A stretch of 64,000 bases of DNA from NCBI GenBank assembly GCA_964057225.1, contig OZ059898.1:21574501-21638500 (forward strand), read 5' to 3'. The stretch is from Auanema rhodensis. Lineage: Eukaryota; Nematoda; Chromadorea; Rhabditida; Rhabditidae. Of this stretch, positions 1-12,156 are shown piece by piece. The notes under the pieces are model-generated. The model made no database searches, was not told where the DNA came from, and saw nothing but the letters and a program-made list of their open reading frames with translations. Within the stretch, counting starts at the first letter, position 1; every line of letters begins with the position of its first letter. The position numbers and the translations under genes were made by a program.

Positions 1-413
1 ATTTGTTTTTAGACTAATATGGACTTAGGGAATCTAATTTTGAAAACCGCATCTCTTTATCTTTCACGTGAAGCGAGTTACATACCAAGTGCACATCACG
101 TGTACATTTAATTAGCATAAATTAAAGTTCACGTAAATTTCAAAGTCATGGTTACCATGCACCAATATCAATAAAAATTTGTTTTTAGACTAATATGGAC
201 ATGGGGAATCTAATTTTAAAAACCGCATCTCTTTATCTTTCACGTGAAGCGAGTTACATACCAAGTGCACATCACGTGTACATTTAATTAGCATAAATTA
301 AAGTACACGTAAATTTCAAAGTCATGGTTATCATGCACCAATATCAATAAAAATTTGTTTTTAGACTAATATGGACATGGGGAATCTAATTTTGAAAACC
401 GCATCTCTTTATC

Positions 414-430
414 TTTCACGTGAAGCGAGT
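414..430 (+). other. CENP-B-box-like 17-mer (monomer 62-78), example copy
   Basis: Aligned to the mammalian CENP-B core nTTCGnnnnAnnCGGGn, this 17-mer matches 7 of 9 fixed positions. The mismatches are A instead of G at core position 5 and A instead of G at core position 15. Six monomers with A76 to G (gcgggtt) match 8 of 9: 1118-1134, 5166-5182, 6926-6942, 12910-12926, 33990-34006 and 34518-34534. The similarity is seen directly. Function is unproven, and the missing CpG at core position 5 argues against strong binding by a mammalian-type CENP-B. Confidence 0.35.
415..424. other. Palindrome TTCACGTGAA (monomer 63-72), example copy
   Basis: A perfect 10-bp palindrome containing the CACGTG core (E-box/G-box), present in nearly every monomer. 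Two recurrent variants alter it. T63 to C (ctctcacgtg) occurs only between about 2.3 and 12.1 kb and shortens the dyad to 8 bp. G68 to T (cacttgaagc) occurs at about 5.9 kb and 13.4-19.6 kb and destroys the core. bHLH or bZIP proteins bind such cores in many eukaryotes; binding here is inference. Confidence 0.85.
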
Positions 431-446
431 TACATACCAAGTGCAC

Positions 447-454
447 ATCACGTG
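447..454 (+). other. ATCACGTG site (monomer 95-102), example copy
   Basis: This second CACGTG core is preceded by AT and so matches the RTCACRTG consensus of budding-yeast centromere element CDEI (the Cbf1 site). It is overlapped by TGTACA (101-106) and closely preceded by the palindrome GTGCAC (89-94). It is conserved in nearly all copies. Exceptions include 15761 and 16111 (atctcgtg), about 961 (cacgtata), 21221 (cacgtcta), 22450 (cacttgta) and 32973 (cacgttta). The match is exact; a role is inference. Confidence 0.5.
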
Positions 455-481
455 TACATTTAATTAGCATAAATTAAAGTT

Positions 482-486
482 CACGT
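482..486 (+). other. Third CACGT core (monomer 130-134), example copy
   Basis: An incomplete CACGT(A) lies 33 bp after the second CACGTG, which itself lies 32 bp after the first. The core is lost in a few monomers by G133 to T (cacttaaa at about 1009, 1185 and 6641) and altered at about 29490 (aactaaa). The T129 to A variant (gtacacg) just upstream is one of the commonest HOR markers. Confidence 0.6.
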
Positions 487-498
487 AAATTTCAAAGT

Positions 499-511
499 CA
501 TGGTTACCATG
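499..511. other. 13-bp dyad CATGGT-T-ACCATG (monomer 147-159), example copy
   Basis: Perfect 6-bp arms flank a single central T. In monomers carrying A160 instead of C160 (about half of the array) the dyad extends to 15 bp with 7-bp arms, because T146 then pairs with A160. In the G159 to A variants (accataaacc at about 47110, 47286, 48692, 51332, 51684, 53268 and 55909) the outer pair is broken. The short arm spacing could favour cruciform or hairpin extrusion, but this is not shown by sequence alone. Confidence 0.8.
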
Positions 512-523
512 CACCAATATCAA

Positions 524-539
524 TAAAAATTTGTTTTTA
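524..539. other. Junction inverted repeat TAAAAA-TTTG-TTTTTA, example copy
   Basis: Six-bp arms around a 4-nt loop span each monomer boundary (172-176 plus 1-11 of the next) and overlap the 9-bp dyad TTAG-A-CTAA (9-17). The A/T tract is where the only 1-bp and 2-bp length changes in the array occur (47657, 57511 and 59270), consistent with slippage. T172 to G (caagaaaa) breaks the left arm in seven monomers between 24972 and 31112. Confidence 0.75.
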
Positions 540-2288
540 GACTAATATGGACATGGGGAATCTAATTTTGAAAACCGCATCTCTTTATCTTTCACGTGAA
601 GCGAGTTACATACCAAGTGCACATCACGTGTACATTTAATTAGCATAAATTAAAGTTCACGTAAATTTCAAAGTCATGGTTACCATGAACCAATATCACT
701 AAAAATTTGTTTTTAGACTAATATGGACATGAGGAATCTAATTTTGAAAACCGCATCTCTTTATCTTTCACGTGAAGCGAGTTACATACCAAGTGCACAT
801 CACGTGTACATTTAATTAGCATAAATTAAAGTTCACGTAAATTTCAAAGTCATGGTTACCATGCACCAATATCAATAAAAATTTGTTTTTAGACTAATAT
901 GGACATGGGGAATCTAATTTTGAAAACCGCATCTCTTTATCTTTCACGTGAAGCGAGTTACATACCAAGTGCACATCACGTATACATTTAATTAGCATAA
1001 ATTAAAGTTCACTTAAATTTCAAAGTCATGGTTACCATGAACCAATATCACTAAAAATTTGTTTTTAGACTAATATGGACATGAGGAATCTAATTTTGAA
1101 AACCGCATCTCTTCATCTTTCACGTGAAGCGGGTTACATACCAAGTGCACATCACGTGTACATTTAATTAGCATAAATTAAAGTTCACTTAAATTTCAAA
1201 GTCATGGTTACCATGAACCAATATCACTAAAAATTTGTTTTTAGACTAATATGGACATGAGGAATCTAATTTTGAAAACCGCATCTCTTTATCTTTCACG
1301 TGAAGCGAGTTACATACCAAGTGCACATCACGTGTACATTTAATTAGCATAAATTAAAGTTCACGTAAATTTCAAAGTCATGGTTACCATGCACCAATAT
1401 CAATAAAAATTTGTTTTTAGACTAATATGGACATGGGGAATCTAATTTTAAAAACCGCATCTCTTTATCTTTCACGTGAAGCGAGTTACATACCAAGTGC
1501 ACATCACGTGTACATTTAATTAGCATAAATTAAAGTTCACGTAAATTTCAAAGTCATGGTTACCATGCACCAATATCAATAAAAATTTGTTTTTAGACTA
1601 ATATGGACATGGGGAATCTAATTTTAAAAACCGCATCTCTTTATCTTTCACGTGAAGCGAGTTACATACCAAGTGCACATCACGTGTACATTTAATTAGC
1701 ATAAATTAAAGTACACGTAAATTTCAAAGTCATGGTTATCATGCACCAATATCAATAAAAATTTGTTTTTAGACTAATATGGACATGTGGAATCTAATTT
1801 TGAAAACCGCATCTCTTTATCTTTCACGTGAAGCGAGTTACATACCAAGTGCACATCACGTGTACATTTAATTAGCATGAATTAAAGTTCACGTAAATTT
1901 CAAAGTCATGGTTACCATGCACCAATATCAATAAAAATTTGTTTTTAGACTAATATGGACATGGGGAATCTAATTTTGAAAACCGCATCTCTTTATCTTT
2001 CACGTGAAGCGAGTTACATACCAAGTGCACATCACGTGTACATTTAATTAGCATAAATTAAAGTTCACGTAAATTTCAAAGTCATGGTTACCATGCACCA
2101 ATATCAATAAAAATTTGTTTTTAGACTAATATGGACATGGGGAATCTAATTTTGAAAACCGCATCTCTTTATCTTTCACGTGAAGCGAGTTACATACCAA
2201 GTGCACATCACGTGTACATTTAATTAGCATAAGTTAAAGTTCACGTAAATTTCAAAGTCATGGTTACCATGAACCAATATCAATAAAA

Positions 2289-4400
2289 ATTTGTTTTTAG
2301 ACTAATATGGACATGGGGAATCTAATTTTGAAAACCGCATCTCTTTATCTCTCACGTGAAGCGAGTTACATACCAAGTGCACATCACGTGTACATTTAAT
2401 TAGCATAAATTAAAGTTCACGTAAATTTCAAAGTCATGGTTACCATGCACCAATATCAATAAAAATTTGTTTTTAGACTAATATGGACATGGGGAATCTA
2501 ATTTTGAAAACCGCATCTCTTTATCTTTCACGTGAAGCGAGTTACATACCAAGTGCACATCACGTGTACATTTAATTAGCATAAGTTAAAGTTCACGTAA
2601 ATTTCAAAGTCATGGTTACCATGAACCAATATCAATAAAAATTTGTTTTTAGACTAATATGGACATGGGGAATCTAATTTTGAAAACCGCATCTCTTTAT
2701 CTCTCACGTGAAGCGAGTTACATACCAAGTGCACATCACGTGTACATTTAATTAGCATAAATTAAAGTTCACGTAAATTTCAAAGTCATGGTTACCATGC
2801 ACCAATATCAATAAAAATTTGTTTTTAGACTAATATGGACATGGGGAATCTAATTTTGAAAACCGCATCTCTTTATCTTTCACGTGAAGCGAGTTACATA
2901 CCAAGTGCACATCACGTGTACATTTAATTAGCATAAATTAAAGTACACGTAAATTTCAAAGTCATGGTTACCATGCACCAATATCAATAAAAATTTGTTT
3001 TTAGACTAATATGGACATGGGGAATCTAATTTTGAAAACCGCATCTCTTTATCTCTCACGTGAAGCGAGTTACATACCAAGTGCACATCACGTGTACATT
3101 TAATTAGCATAAATTAAAGTTCACGTAAATTTCAAAGTCATGGTTACCATGAACCAATATCAATAAAAATTTGTTTTTAGACTAATATGGACATGGGGAA
3201 TCTAATTTTGAAAACCGCATCTCTTTATCTTTCACGTGAAGCGAGTTACATACCAAGTGCACATCACGTGTACATTTAATTAGCATAAATTAAAGTTCAC
3301 GTAAATTTCAAAGTCATGGTTACCATGAACCAATATCAATAAAAATTTGTTTTTAGACTAATATGGACTTGGGGAATCTAATTTTGAAAACCGCATCTCT
3401 TTATCTCTCACGTGAAGCGAGTTACATACCAAGTGCACATCACGTGTACATTTAATTAGCATAAATTAAAGTTCACGTAAATTTCAAAGTCATGGTTACC
3501 ATGCACCAATATCAATAAAAATTTGTTTTTAGACTAATATGGACATGGGGAATCTAATTTTGAAAACCGCATCTCTTTATCTTTCACGTGAAGCGAGTTA
3601 CATACCAAGTGCACATCACGTGTACATTTAATTAGCATAAATTAAAGTTCACGTAAATTTCAAAGTCATGGTTACCATGAACCAATATCAATAAAAATTT
3701 GTTTTTAGACTAATATGGACATGGGGAATCTAATTTTGAAAACCGCTTCTCTTTATCTTTCACGTGAAGCGAGTTACATACCAAGTGCACATCACGTGTA
3801 CATTTAATTAGCATAAATTAAAGTTCACGTAAATTTCAAAGTCATGGTTACCATGAACCAATATCAATAAAAATTTGTTTTTAGACTAATATGGACTTGG
3901 GGAATCTAATTTTGAAAACCGCATCTCTTTATCTCTCACGTGAAGCGAGTTACATACCAAGTGCACATCACGTGTACATTTAATTAGCATAAATTAAAGT
4001 TCACGTAAATTTCAAAGTCATGGTTACCATGAACCAATATCAATAAAAATTTGTTTTTAGACTAATATGGACATGGGGAATCTAATTTTGAAAACCGCAT
4101 CTCTTTATCTTTCACGTGAAGCGAGTTACATACCAAGTGCACATCACGTGTACATTTAATTAGCATAAATTAAAGTTCACGTAAATTTCAAAGTCATGGT
4201 TACCATGAACCAATATCAATAAAAATTTGTTTTTAGACTAATATGGACTTGGGGAATCTAATTTTGAAAACCGCATCTCTTTATCTCTCACGTGAAGCGA
4301 GTTACATACCAAGTGCACATCACGTGTACATTTAATTAGCATAAATTAAAGTTCACGTAAATTTCAAAGTCATGGTTACCATGCACCAATATCAATAAAA
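2289..4400 (+). repeat. 352-bp dimeric higher-order repeat
   Basis: Monomers with T63 to C (ctctcacgtg) alternate with T63 monomers. The C-type monomers start at 2289, 2641, 2993 and 3345; then one monomer slips in (gcttct variant at 3697), and the pattern resumes at 3873 and 4225. Position 160 (gcacc/gaacc) and position 25 (acatgg/acttgg) partly alternate in step. This shows a dimer as the local unit of amplification with one phase slip. Confidence 0.8.
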
Positions 4401-7400
4401 ATTTGTTTTTAGACTAATATGGACATGGGGAATCTAATTTTGAAAACCGCATCTCTTTATCTTTCACGTGAAGCGAGTTACATACCAAGTGCACATCACG
4501 TGTACATTTAATTAGCATAAATTAAAGTTCACGTAAATTTCAAAGTCATGGTTACCATGAACCAATATCAATAAAAATTTGTTTTCAGTCTAAAATGGAC
4601 TTGGGGAATCTAATTTTGAAAACCGCATCTCTTTATCTTTCACGTGAAGCGAGTTACATACCAAGTGCACATCACGTGTACATTTAATTAGCATAAATTA
4701 AAGTTCACGTAAATTTCAAAGTCATGGTTACCATGCACCAATATCAATAAAAATTTGTTTTTAGACTAATATGGACATGGGGAATCTAATTTTGAAAACC
4801 GCATCTCTTTATCTTTCACGTGAAGCGAGTTACATACCAAGTGCACATCACGTGTACATTTAATTAGCATAAATTAAAGTTCACGTAAATTTCAAAGTCA
4901 TGGTTACCATGAACCAATATCAATAAAAATTTGTTTTTAGACTAATATGGACATGGGGAATCTAATTTTGAAAACCGCATCTCTTTATCTTTCACGTGAA
5001 GCGAGTTACATACCAAGTGCACATCACGTGTACATTTAATTAGCATAAATTAAAGTTCACGTAAATTTCAAAATCATGGTTACCATGTACCAATATGAAT
5101 AAAAATTTGTTTTTAGACTAACATGGACATGGGGAATCTAATTTTGAAAACCGCATCTCTTTATCTTTCACGTGAAGCGGGTTACATACCAAGTGCACAT
5201 CACGTGTACATTTAATTAGCATAAATTAAAGTTCACGTAAATTTCAAAGTCATGGTTACCATGAACCAGTATCAATAAAAATTTGTTTTTAGACTAATAT
5301 GGACATGAGGAATCTAATTTTGAAAACCGCATCTCTTTATCTTTCACGTGAAGCGAGTTACATACCAAGTGCACATCACGTGTACATTTAATTAGCATAA
5401 ATCAAAGTTCACGTAAATTTCAAAGTCATGGTTACCATGCACCAATATCAATAAAAATTTGTTTTTAGACTAATATGGACATGGGGAATCTAATTTTGAA
5501 AACCGCATCTCTTTATCTTTCACGTGAAGCGAGTTACATACCAAGTGCACATCACGTGTACATTTAATTAGCATAAATTAAAGTTCACGTAAATTTCAAA
5601 GTCATGGTTACCATGAACCAATATCAATAAAAATTTGTTTTTAGACTAATATGGACTTGGGGAATCTAATTTTGAAAACAGCATCTCTTTATCTTTCACG
5701 TGAAGCGAGTTACATACCAAGTGCACATCACGTGTACATTTAATTCGCATAAATTAAAGTTCACGTAAATTTCAAAGTCATGGTTACCATGCACCAATAT
5801 CAATAAAAATTTGTTTTTAGACTAATATGGACATGGGGAATCTAATTTTGAAAACCGCATCTCTTTATCTTTCACTTGAAGCGAGTTACATACCAAGTGC
5901 ACATCACGTGTACATTTAATTAGCATAAATTAAAGTTCACGTAAATTTCAAAGTCATGGTTACCATGAACCAATATCAATAAAAATTTGTTTTTAGACTA
6001 ATATGGACATGGGGAATCTAATTTTGAAAACCGCATCTCTTTATCTTTCACGTGAAGCGAGTTACATACCAAGTGCACATCACGTGTACATTTAATTAGC
6101 ATAAATTAAAGTTCACGTAAATTTCAAAGTCATGGTTACCATGAACCAATATCACTAAAAATTTGTTTTTAGACTAATATGGACATGAGGAATCTAATTT
6201 TGAAAACCGCATCTCTTTATCTTTCACGTGAAGCGAGTTACATACCAAGTGCACATCACGTGTACATTTAATTAGCATAAATTAAAGTTCACGTAAATTT
6301 CAAAGTCATGGTTACCATGAACCAATATCAATAAAAATTTGTTTTTAGACTAATATGGACATGGGGAATCTAATTTTGAAAACGGCATCTCTTTATCTCT
6401 CACGTGAAGCGAGTTACATACCAAGTGCACATCACGTGTACATTTAATTAGCATAAATTAAAGTTCACGTAAATTTCAAAGTCATGGTTACCATGCACCA
6501 ATATCAATAAAAATTGATTTTTAGACTAATATGGACATGGGGAATCTAATTTTGAAAACCGCTTCTCTTTATCTTTCACGTGAAGCGAGTTACATACCAA
6601 GTGCACATCACGTGTACATTTAATTAGCATAAATTAAAGTTCACTTAAATTTCAAAGTCATGGTTACCATGAACCAATATCACTAAAAATTTGTTTTTAG
6701 ACTAATATGGACATGAGGAATCTAATTTTGAAAACCGCATCTCTTTATCTTTCACGTGAAGCGAGTTACATACCAAGTGCACATCACGTGTACATTTAAT
6801 TAGCATAAATTAAAGTTCACGTAAATTTCAAAGTCATGGTTATCATGAACCAATATCAATAAAAATTTGTTTTTAGACTAATATGGACATGAGGAATCTA
6901 ATTTTGAAAACCGCATCTCTTCATCTTTCACGTGAAGCGGGTTACATACCAAGTGCACATCACGTGTACATTTAATTAGCATAAATTAAAGTTCACGTAA
7001 ATTTCAAAGTCATGGTTACCATGCACCAATATCAATAAAAATTTGTTTTTAGACTAATATGGACATGGGGAATCTAATTTTAAAAACCGCATCTCTTTAT
7101 CTTTCACGTGAAGCGAGTTACATACCAAGTGCACATCACGTGTACATTTAATTAGCATAAATTAAAGTACACGTAAATTTCAAAGTCATGGTTATCATGC
7201 ACCAATATCAATAAAAATTTGTTTTTAGACTAATATGGACATGGGGAATCTAATTTTGAAAACCGCATCTCTTTATCTTTCACGTGAAGCGAGTTACATA
7301 CCAAGTGCACATCACGTGTACATTTAATTAGCATAAATTAAAGTTCACGTAAATTTCAAAGTCATGGTTACCATGCACCAATATCAATAAAAATTTGTTT

Positions 7401-8096
7401 TTAGACTAATATGGACATGGGGAATCTAATTTTGAAAACCGCATCTCTTTATCTTTCACGTGAAGCGAGTTACATACCAAGTGCACATCACGTGTACATT
7501 TAATTAGCATAAATTAAAGTTCACGTAAATTTCAAAGTCATGGTTACCATGAACCAATATCACTAAAAATTTGTTTTTAGACTAATATGGACATGAGGAA
7601 TCTAATTTTGAAAACCGCATCTCTTTATCTTTCACGTGAAGCGAGTTACATACCAAGTGCACATCACGTGTACATTTAATTAGCATAAATTAAAGTTCAC
7701 GTAAATTTCAAAGTCATGGTTACCATGCACCAATATCAATAAAAATTTGTTTTTAGACTAATATGGACATGGGGAATCTAATTTTGAAAACCGCATCTCT
7801 TTATCTTTCACGTGAAGCGAGTTACATACCAAGTGCACATCACGTGTACATTTAATTAGCATAAATTAAAGTTCACGTAAATTTCAAAGTCATGGTTACC
7901 ATGCACCAATATCAATAAAAATTTGTTTTTAGACTAATATGGACATGGGGAATCTAATTTTGAAAACCGCATCTCTTTATCTTTCACGTGAAGCGAGTTA
8001 CATACCAAGTGCACATCACGTGTACATTTAATTAGCATAAGTTAAAGTTCACGTAAATTTCAAAGTCATGGTTACCATGAACCAATATCAATAAAA
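4401..8096 (+). repeat. Satellite subdomain between the dimeric blocks
   Basis: All monomers are 176 bp. Landmarks are the triple-substituted motif gttttcagtctaaaatgg at 4581, aaatcatgg with gtaccaatatgaat at about 5071-5090, actaacatgg at 5117, taaatcaaag at about 5400, aaacagcatc at about 5679, taattcgcat at 5741, cttgaagc at about 5875, and a cttcat plus gcgggtt monomer at 6919-6942. Most of these landmarks have partner copies at 11.5-14.3 kb. Nothing other than satellite is present. Confidence 0.85.
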
Positions 8097-11000
8097 ATTT
8101 GTTTTTAGACTAATATGGACATGGGGAATCTAATTTTGAAAACCGCATCTCTTTATCTCTCACGTGAAGCGAGTTACATACCAAGTGCACATCACGTGTA
8201 CATTTAATTAGCATAAATTAAAGTTCACGTAAATTTCAAAGTCATGGTTACCATGCACCAATATCAATAAAAATTTGTTTTTAGACTAATATGGACATGG
8301 GGAATCTAATTTTGAAAACCGCATCTCTTTATCTTTCACGTGAAGCGAGTTACATACCAAGTGCACATCACGTGTACATTTAATTAGCATAAGTTAAAGT
8401 TCACGTAAATTTCAAAGTCATGGTTACCATGAACCAATATCAATAAAAATTTGTTTTTAGACTAATATGGACATGTGGAATCTAATTTTGAAAACCGCAT
8501 CTCTTTATCTTTCACGTGAAGCGAGTTACATACCAAGTGCACATCACGTGTACATTTAATTAGCATGAATTAAAGTTCACGTAAATTTCAAAGTCATGGT
8601 TACCATGCACCAATATCAATAAAAATTTGTTTTTAGACTAATATGGACATGGGGAATCTAATTTTGAAAACCGCATCTCTTTATCTTTCACGTGAAGCGA
8701 GTTACATACCAAGTGCACATCACGTGTACATTTAATTAGCATAAATTAAAGTTCACGTAAATTTCAAAGTCATGGTTACCATGCACCAATATCAATAAAA
8801 ATTTGTTTTTAGACTAATATGGACATGGGGAATCTAATTTTGAAAACCGCATCTCTTTATCTTTCACGTGAAGCGAGTTACATACCAAGTGCACATCACG
8901 TGTACATTTAATTAGCATAAGTTAAAGTTCACGTAAATTTCAAAGTCATGGTTACCATGAACCAATATCAATAAAAATTTGTTTTTAGACTAATATGGAC
9001 ATGGGGAATCTAATTTTGAAAACCGCATCTCTTTATCTCTCACGTGAAGCGAGTTACATACCAAGTGCACATCACGTGTACATTTAATTAGCATAAATTA
9101 AAGTTCACGTAAATTTCAAAGTCATGGTTACCATGCACCAATATCAATAAAAATTTGTTTTTAGACTAATATGGACATGGGGAATCTAATTTTGAAAACC
9201 GCATCTCTTTATCTTTCACGTGAAGCGAGTTACATACCAAGTGCACATCACGTGTACATTTAATTAGCATAAGTTAAAGTTCACGTAAATTTCAAAGTCA
9301 TGGTTACCATGAACCAATATCAATAAAAATTTGTTTTTAGACTAATATGGACATGGGGAATCTAATTTTGAAAACCGCATCTCTTTATCTCTCACGTGAA
9401 GCGAGTTACATACCAAGTGCACATCACGTGTACATTTAATTAGCATAAATTAAAGTTCACGTAAATTTCAAAGTCATGGTTACCATGCACCAATATCAAT
9501 AAAAATTTGTTTTTAGACTAATATGGACATGGGGAATCTAATTTTGAAAACCGCATCTCTTTATCTTTCACGTGAAGCGAGTTACATACCAAGTGCACAT
9601 CACGTGTACATTTAATTAGCATAAATTAAAGTACACGTAAATTTCAAAGTCATGGTTACCATGCACCAATATCAATAAAAATTTGTTTTTAGACTAATAT
9701 GGACATGGGGAATCTAATTTTGAAAACCGCATCTCTTTATCTCTCACGTGAAGCGAGTTACATACCAAGTGCACATCACGTGTACATTTAATTAGCATAA
9801 ATTAAAGTTCACGTAAATTTCAAAGTCATGGTTACCATGAACCAATATCAATAAAAATTTGTTTTTAGACTAATATGGACATGGGGAATCTAATTTTGAA
9901 AACCGCATCTCTTTATCTTTCACGTGAAGCGAGTTACATACCAAGTGCACATCACGTGTACATTTAATTAGCATAAATTAAAGTTCACGTAAATTTCAAA
10001 GTCATGGTTACCATGAACCAATATCAATAAAAATTTGTTTTTAGACTAATATGGACTTGGGGAATCTAATTTTGAAAACCGCATCTCTTTATCTCTCACG
10101 TGAAGCGAGTTACATACCAAGTGCACATCACGTGTACATTTAATTAGCATAAATTAAAGTTCACGTAAATTTCAAAGTCATGGTTACCATGCACCAATAT
10201 CAATAAAAATTTGTTTTTAGACTAATATGGACATGGGGAATCTAATTTTGAAAACCGCATCTCTTTATCTTTCACGTGAAGCGAGTTACATACCAAGTGC
10301 ACATCACGTGTACATTTAATTAGCATAAATTAAAGTTCACGTAAATTTCAAAGTCATGGTTACCATGAACCAATATCAATAAAAATTTGTTTTTAGACTA
10401 ATATGGACATGGGGAATCTAATTTTGAAAACCGCTTCTCTTTATCTTTCACGTGAAGCGAGTTACATACCAAGTGCACATCACGTGTACATTTAATTAGC
10501 ATAAATTAAAGTTCACGTAAATTTCAAAGTCATGGTTACCATGAACCAATATCAATAAAAATTTGTTTTTAGACTAATATGGACTTGGGGAATCTAATTT
10601 TGAAAACCGCATCTCTTTATCTCTCACGTGAAGCGAGTTACATACCAAGTGCACATCACGTGTACATTTAATTAGCATAAATTAAAGTTCACGTAAATTT
10701 CAAAGTCATGGTTACCATGAACCAATATCAATAAAAATTTGTTTTTAGACTAATATGGACTTGGGGAATCTAATTTTGAAAACCGCATCTCTTTATCTCT
10801 CACGTGAAGCGAGTTACATACCAAGTGCACATCACGTGTACATTTAATTAGCATAAATTAAAGTTCACGTAAATTTCAAAGTCATGGTTACCATGAACCA
10901 ATATCAATAAAAATTTGTTTTTAGACTAATATGGACATGGGGAATCTAATTTTGAAAACCGCATCTCTTTATCTTTCACGTGAAGCGAGTTACATACCAA

Positions 11001-12156
11001 GTGCACATCACGTGTACATTTAATTAGCATAAATTAAAGTTCACGTAAATTTCAAAGTCATGGTTACCATGAACCAATATCAATAAAAATTTGTTTTTAG
11101 ACTAATATGGACATGGGGAATCTAATTTTGAAAACCGCATCTCTTTATCTTTCACGTGAAGCGAGTTACATACCAAGTGCACATCACGTGTACATTTAAT
11201 TAGCATAAATTAAAGTTCACGTAAATTTCAAAGTCATGGTTACCATGAACCAATATCAATAAAAATTTGTTTTTAGACTAATATGGACATGGGGAATCTA
11301 ATTTTGAAAACCGCATCTCTTTATCTTTCACGTGAAGCGAGTTACATACCAAGTGCACATCACGTGTACATTTAATTAGCATAAATTAAAGTTCACGTAA
11401 ATTTCAAAGTCATGGTTACCATGAACCAATATCAATAAAAATTTGTTTTTAGACTAATATGGACATGGGGAATCTAATTTTGAAAACCGCTTCTCTTTAT
11501 CTTTCACGTGAAGCGAGTTACATACCAAGTGCACATCACGTGTACATTTAATTAGCATAAATTAAAGTTCACGTAAATTTCAAAGTCATGGTTACCATGA
11601 ACCAATATCAATAAAAATTTGTTTTTAGACTAATATGGACTTGGGGAATCTAATTTTGAAAACCGCATCTCTTTATCTCTCACGTGAAGCGAGTTACATA
11701 CCAAGTGCACATCACGTGTACATTTAATTAGCATAAATTAAAGTTCACGTAAATTTCAAAGTCATGGTTACCATGAACCAATATCAATAAAAATTTGTTT
11801 TTAGACTAATATGGACATGGGGAATCTAATTTTGAAAACCGCATCTCTTTATCTTTCACGTGAAGCGAGTTACATACCAAGTGCACATCACGTGTACATT
11901 TAATTAGCATAAATTAAAGTTCACGTAAATTTCAAAGTCATGGTTACCATGAACCAATATCAATAAAAATTTGTTTTTAGACTAATATGGACTTGGGGAA
12001 TCTAATTTTGAAAACCGCATCTCTTTATCTCTCACGTGAAGCGAGTTACATACCAAGTGCACATCACGTGTACATTTAATTAGCATAAATTAAAGTTCAC
12101 GTAAATTTCAAAGTCATGGTTACCATGAACCAATATCAATAAAAATTTGTTTTTAG
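8097..12156 (+). repeat. Second copy of the dimeric HOR block, expanded
   Basis: The T63 to C monomers start at 8097, 8977, 9329, 9681, 10033, 10561, 10737, 11617 and 11969. Six of them correspond to 2289-4225 at an offset of 38 monomers (6688 bp) up to 10561 and of 44 monomers (7744 bp) from 11617. The rare gcttct monomer appears twice here (10397 and 11453, exactly 1056 bp apart) against once in the first block. This shows a 6-monomer internal duplication in this copy. Confidence 0.8.

Larger units (their letters stand above)
353..528 (+). repeat. Reference monomer (consensus copy, 176 bp)
   Basis: This copy matches the majority base at essentially every position and can serve as the type monomer. 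Numbering used throughout counts its first A as position 1. The main polymorphic positions are: 24 (c/g), 25 (a/t), 28 (g/a, rarely t or c), 40 (t/a), 42 (g/a), 48 (c/t or a), 49-52 (present or deleted), 58 (t/c), 63 (t/c), 68 (g/t), 76 (a/g), 81 (c/t), 108 (t/c), 116 (c/a), 119 (a/g), 121 (a/g), 123 (t/c), 129 (t/a), 155 (c/t), 159 (g/a), 160 (c/a, the commonest), 170 (a/g), 171 (a/c) and 172 (t/g). These linked variants define the higher-order repeats described below. Confidence 0.97.
1..2288 (+). repeat. Satellite subdomain: 5' edge, variants A171C, G28A and G42A
   Basis: Thirteen 176-bp monomers. They are marked by atcactaaaa (A171 to C) followed by atgagg (G28 to A) at about 690, 1050 and 1226, and by taaaaacc together with gtacacg and ggttatcatg at about 200-330 and 1620-1740. 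The same three-variant haplotype recurs at 7081-7200, offset 31 monomers from the second copy. The first monomer has a private change (acttaggg). No coding potential is seen. Confidence 0.85.

Noticed and set aside
447-454. Point centromere of budding-yeast type, because of the CDEI match
   Set aside because: No CDEIII-like element or single AT-rich CDEII was recognised, and the motif is repeated hundreds of times in a regional satellite.
353-528. Known 170-180-bp plant centromere satellites (Arabidopsis 178-bp, Brassica 176-bp families)
   Set aside because: Length is similar, but from memory I see no convincing sequence match. Length alone is not evidence of homology; a database search would decide.
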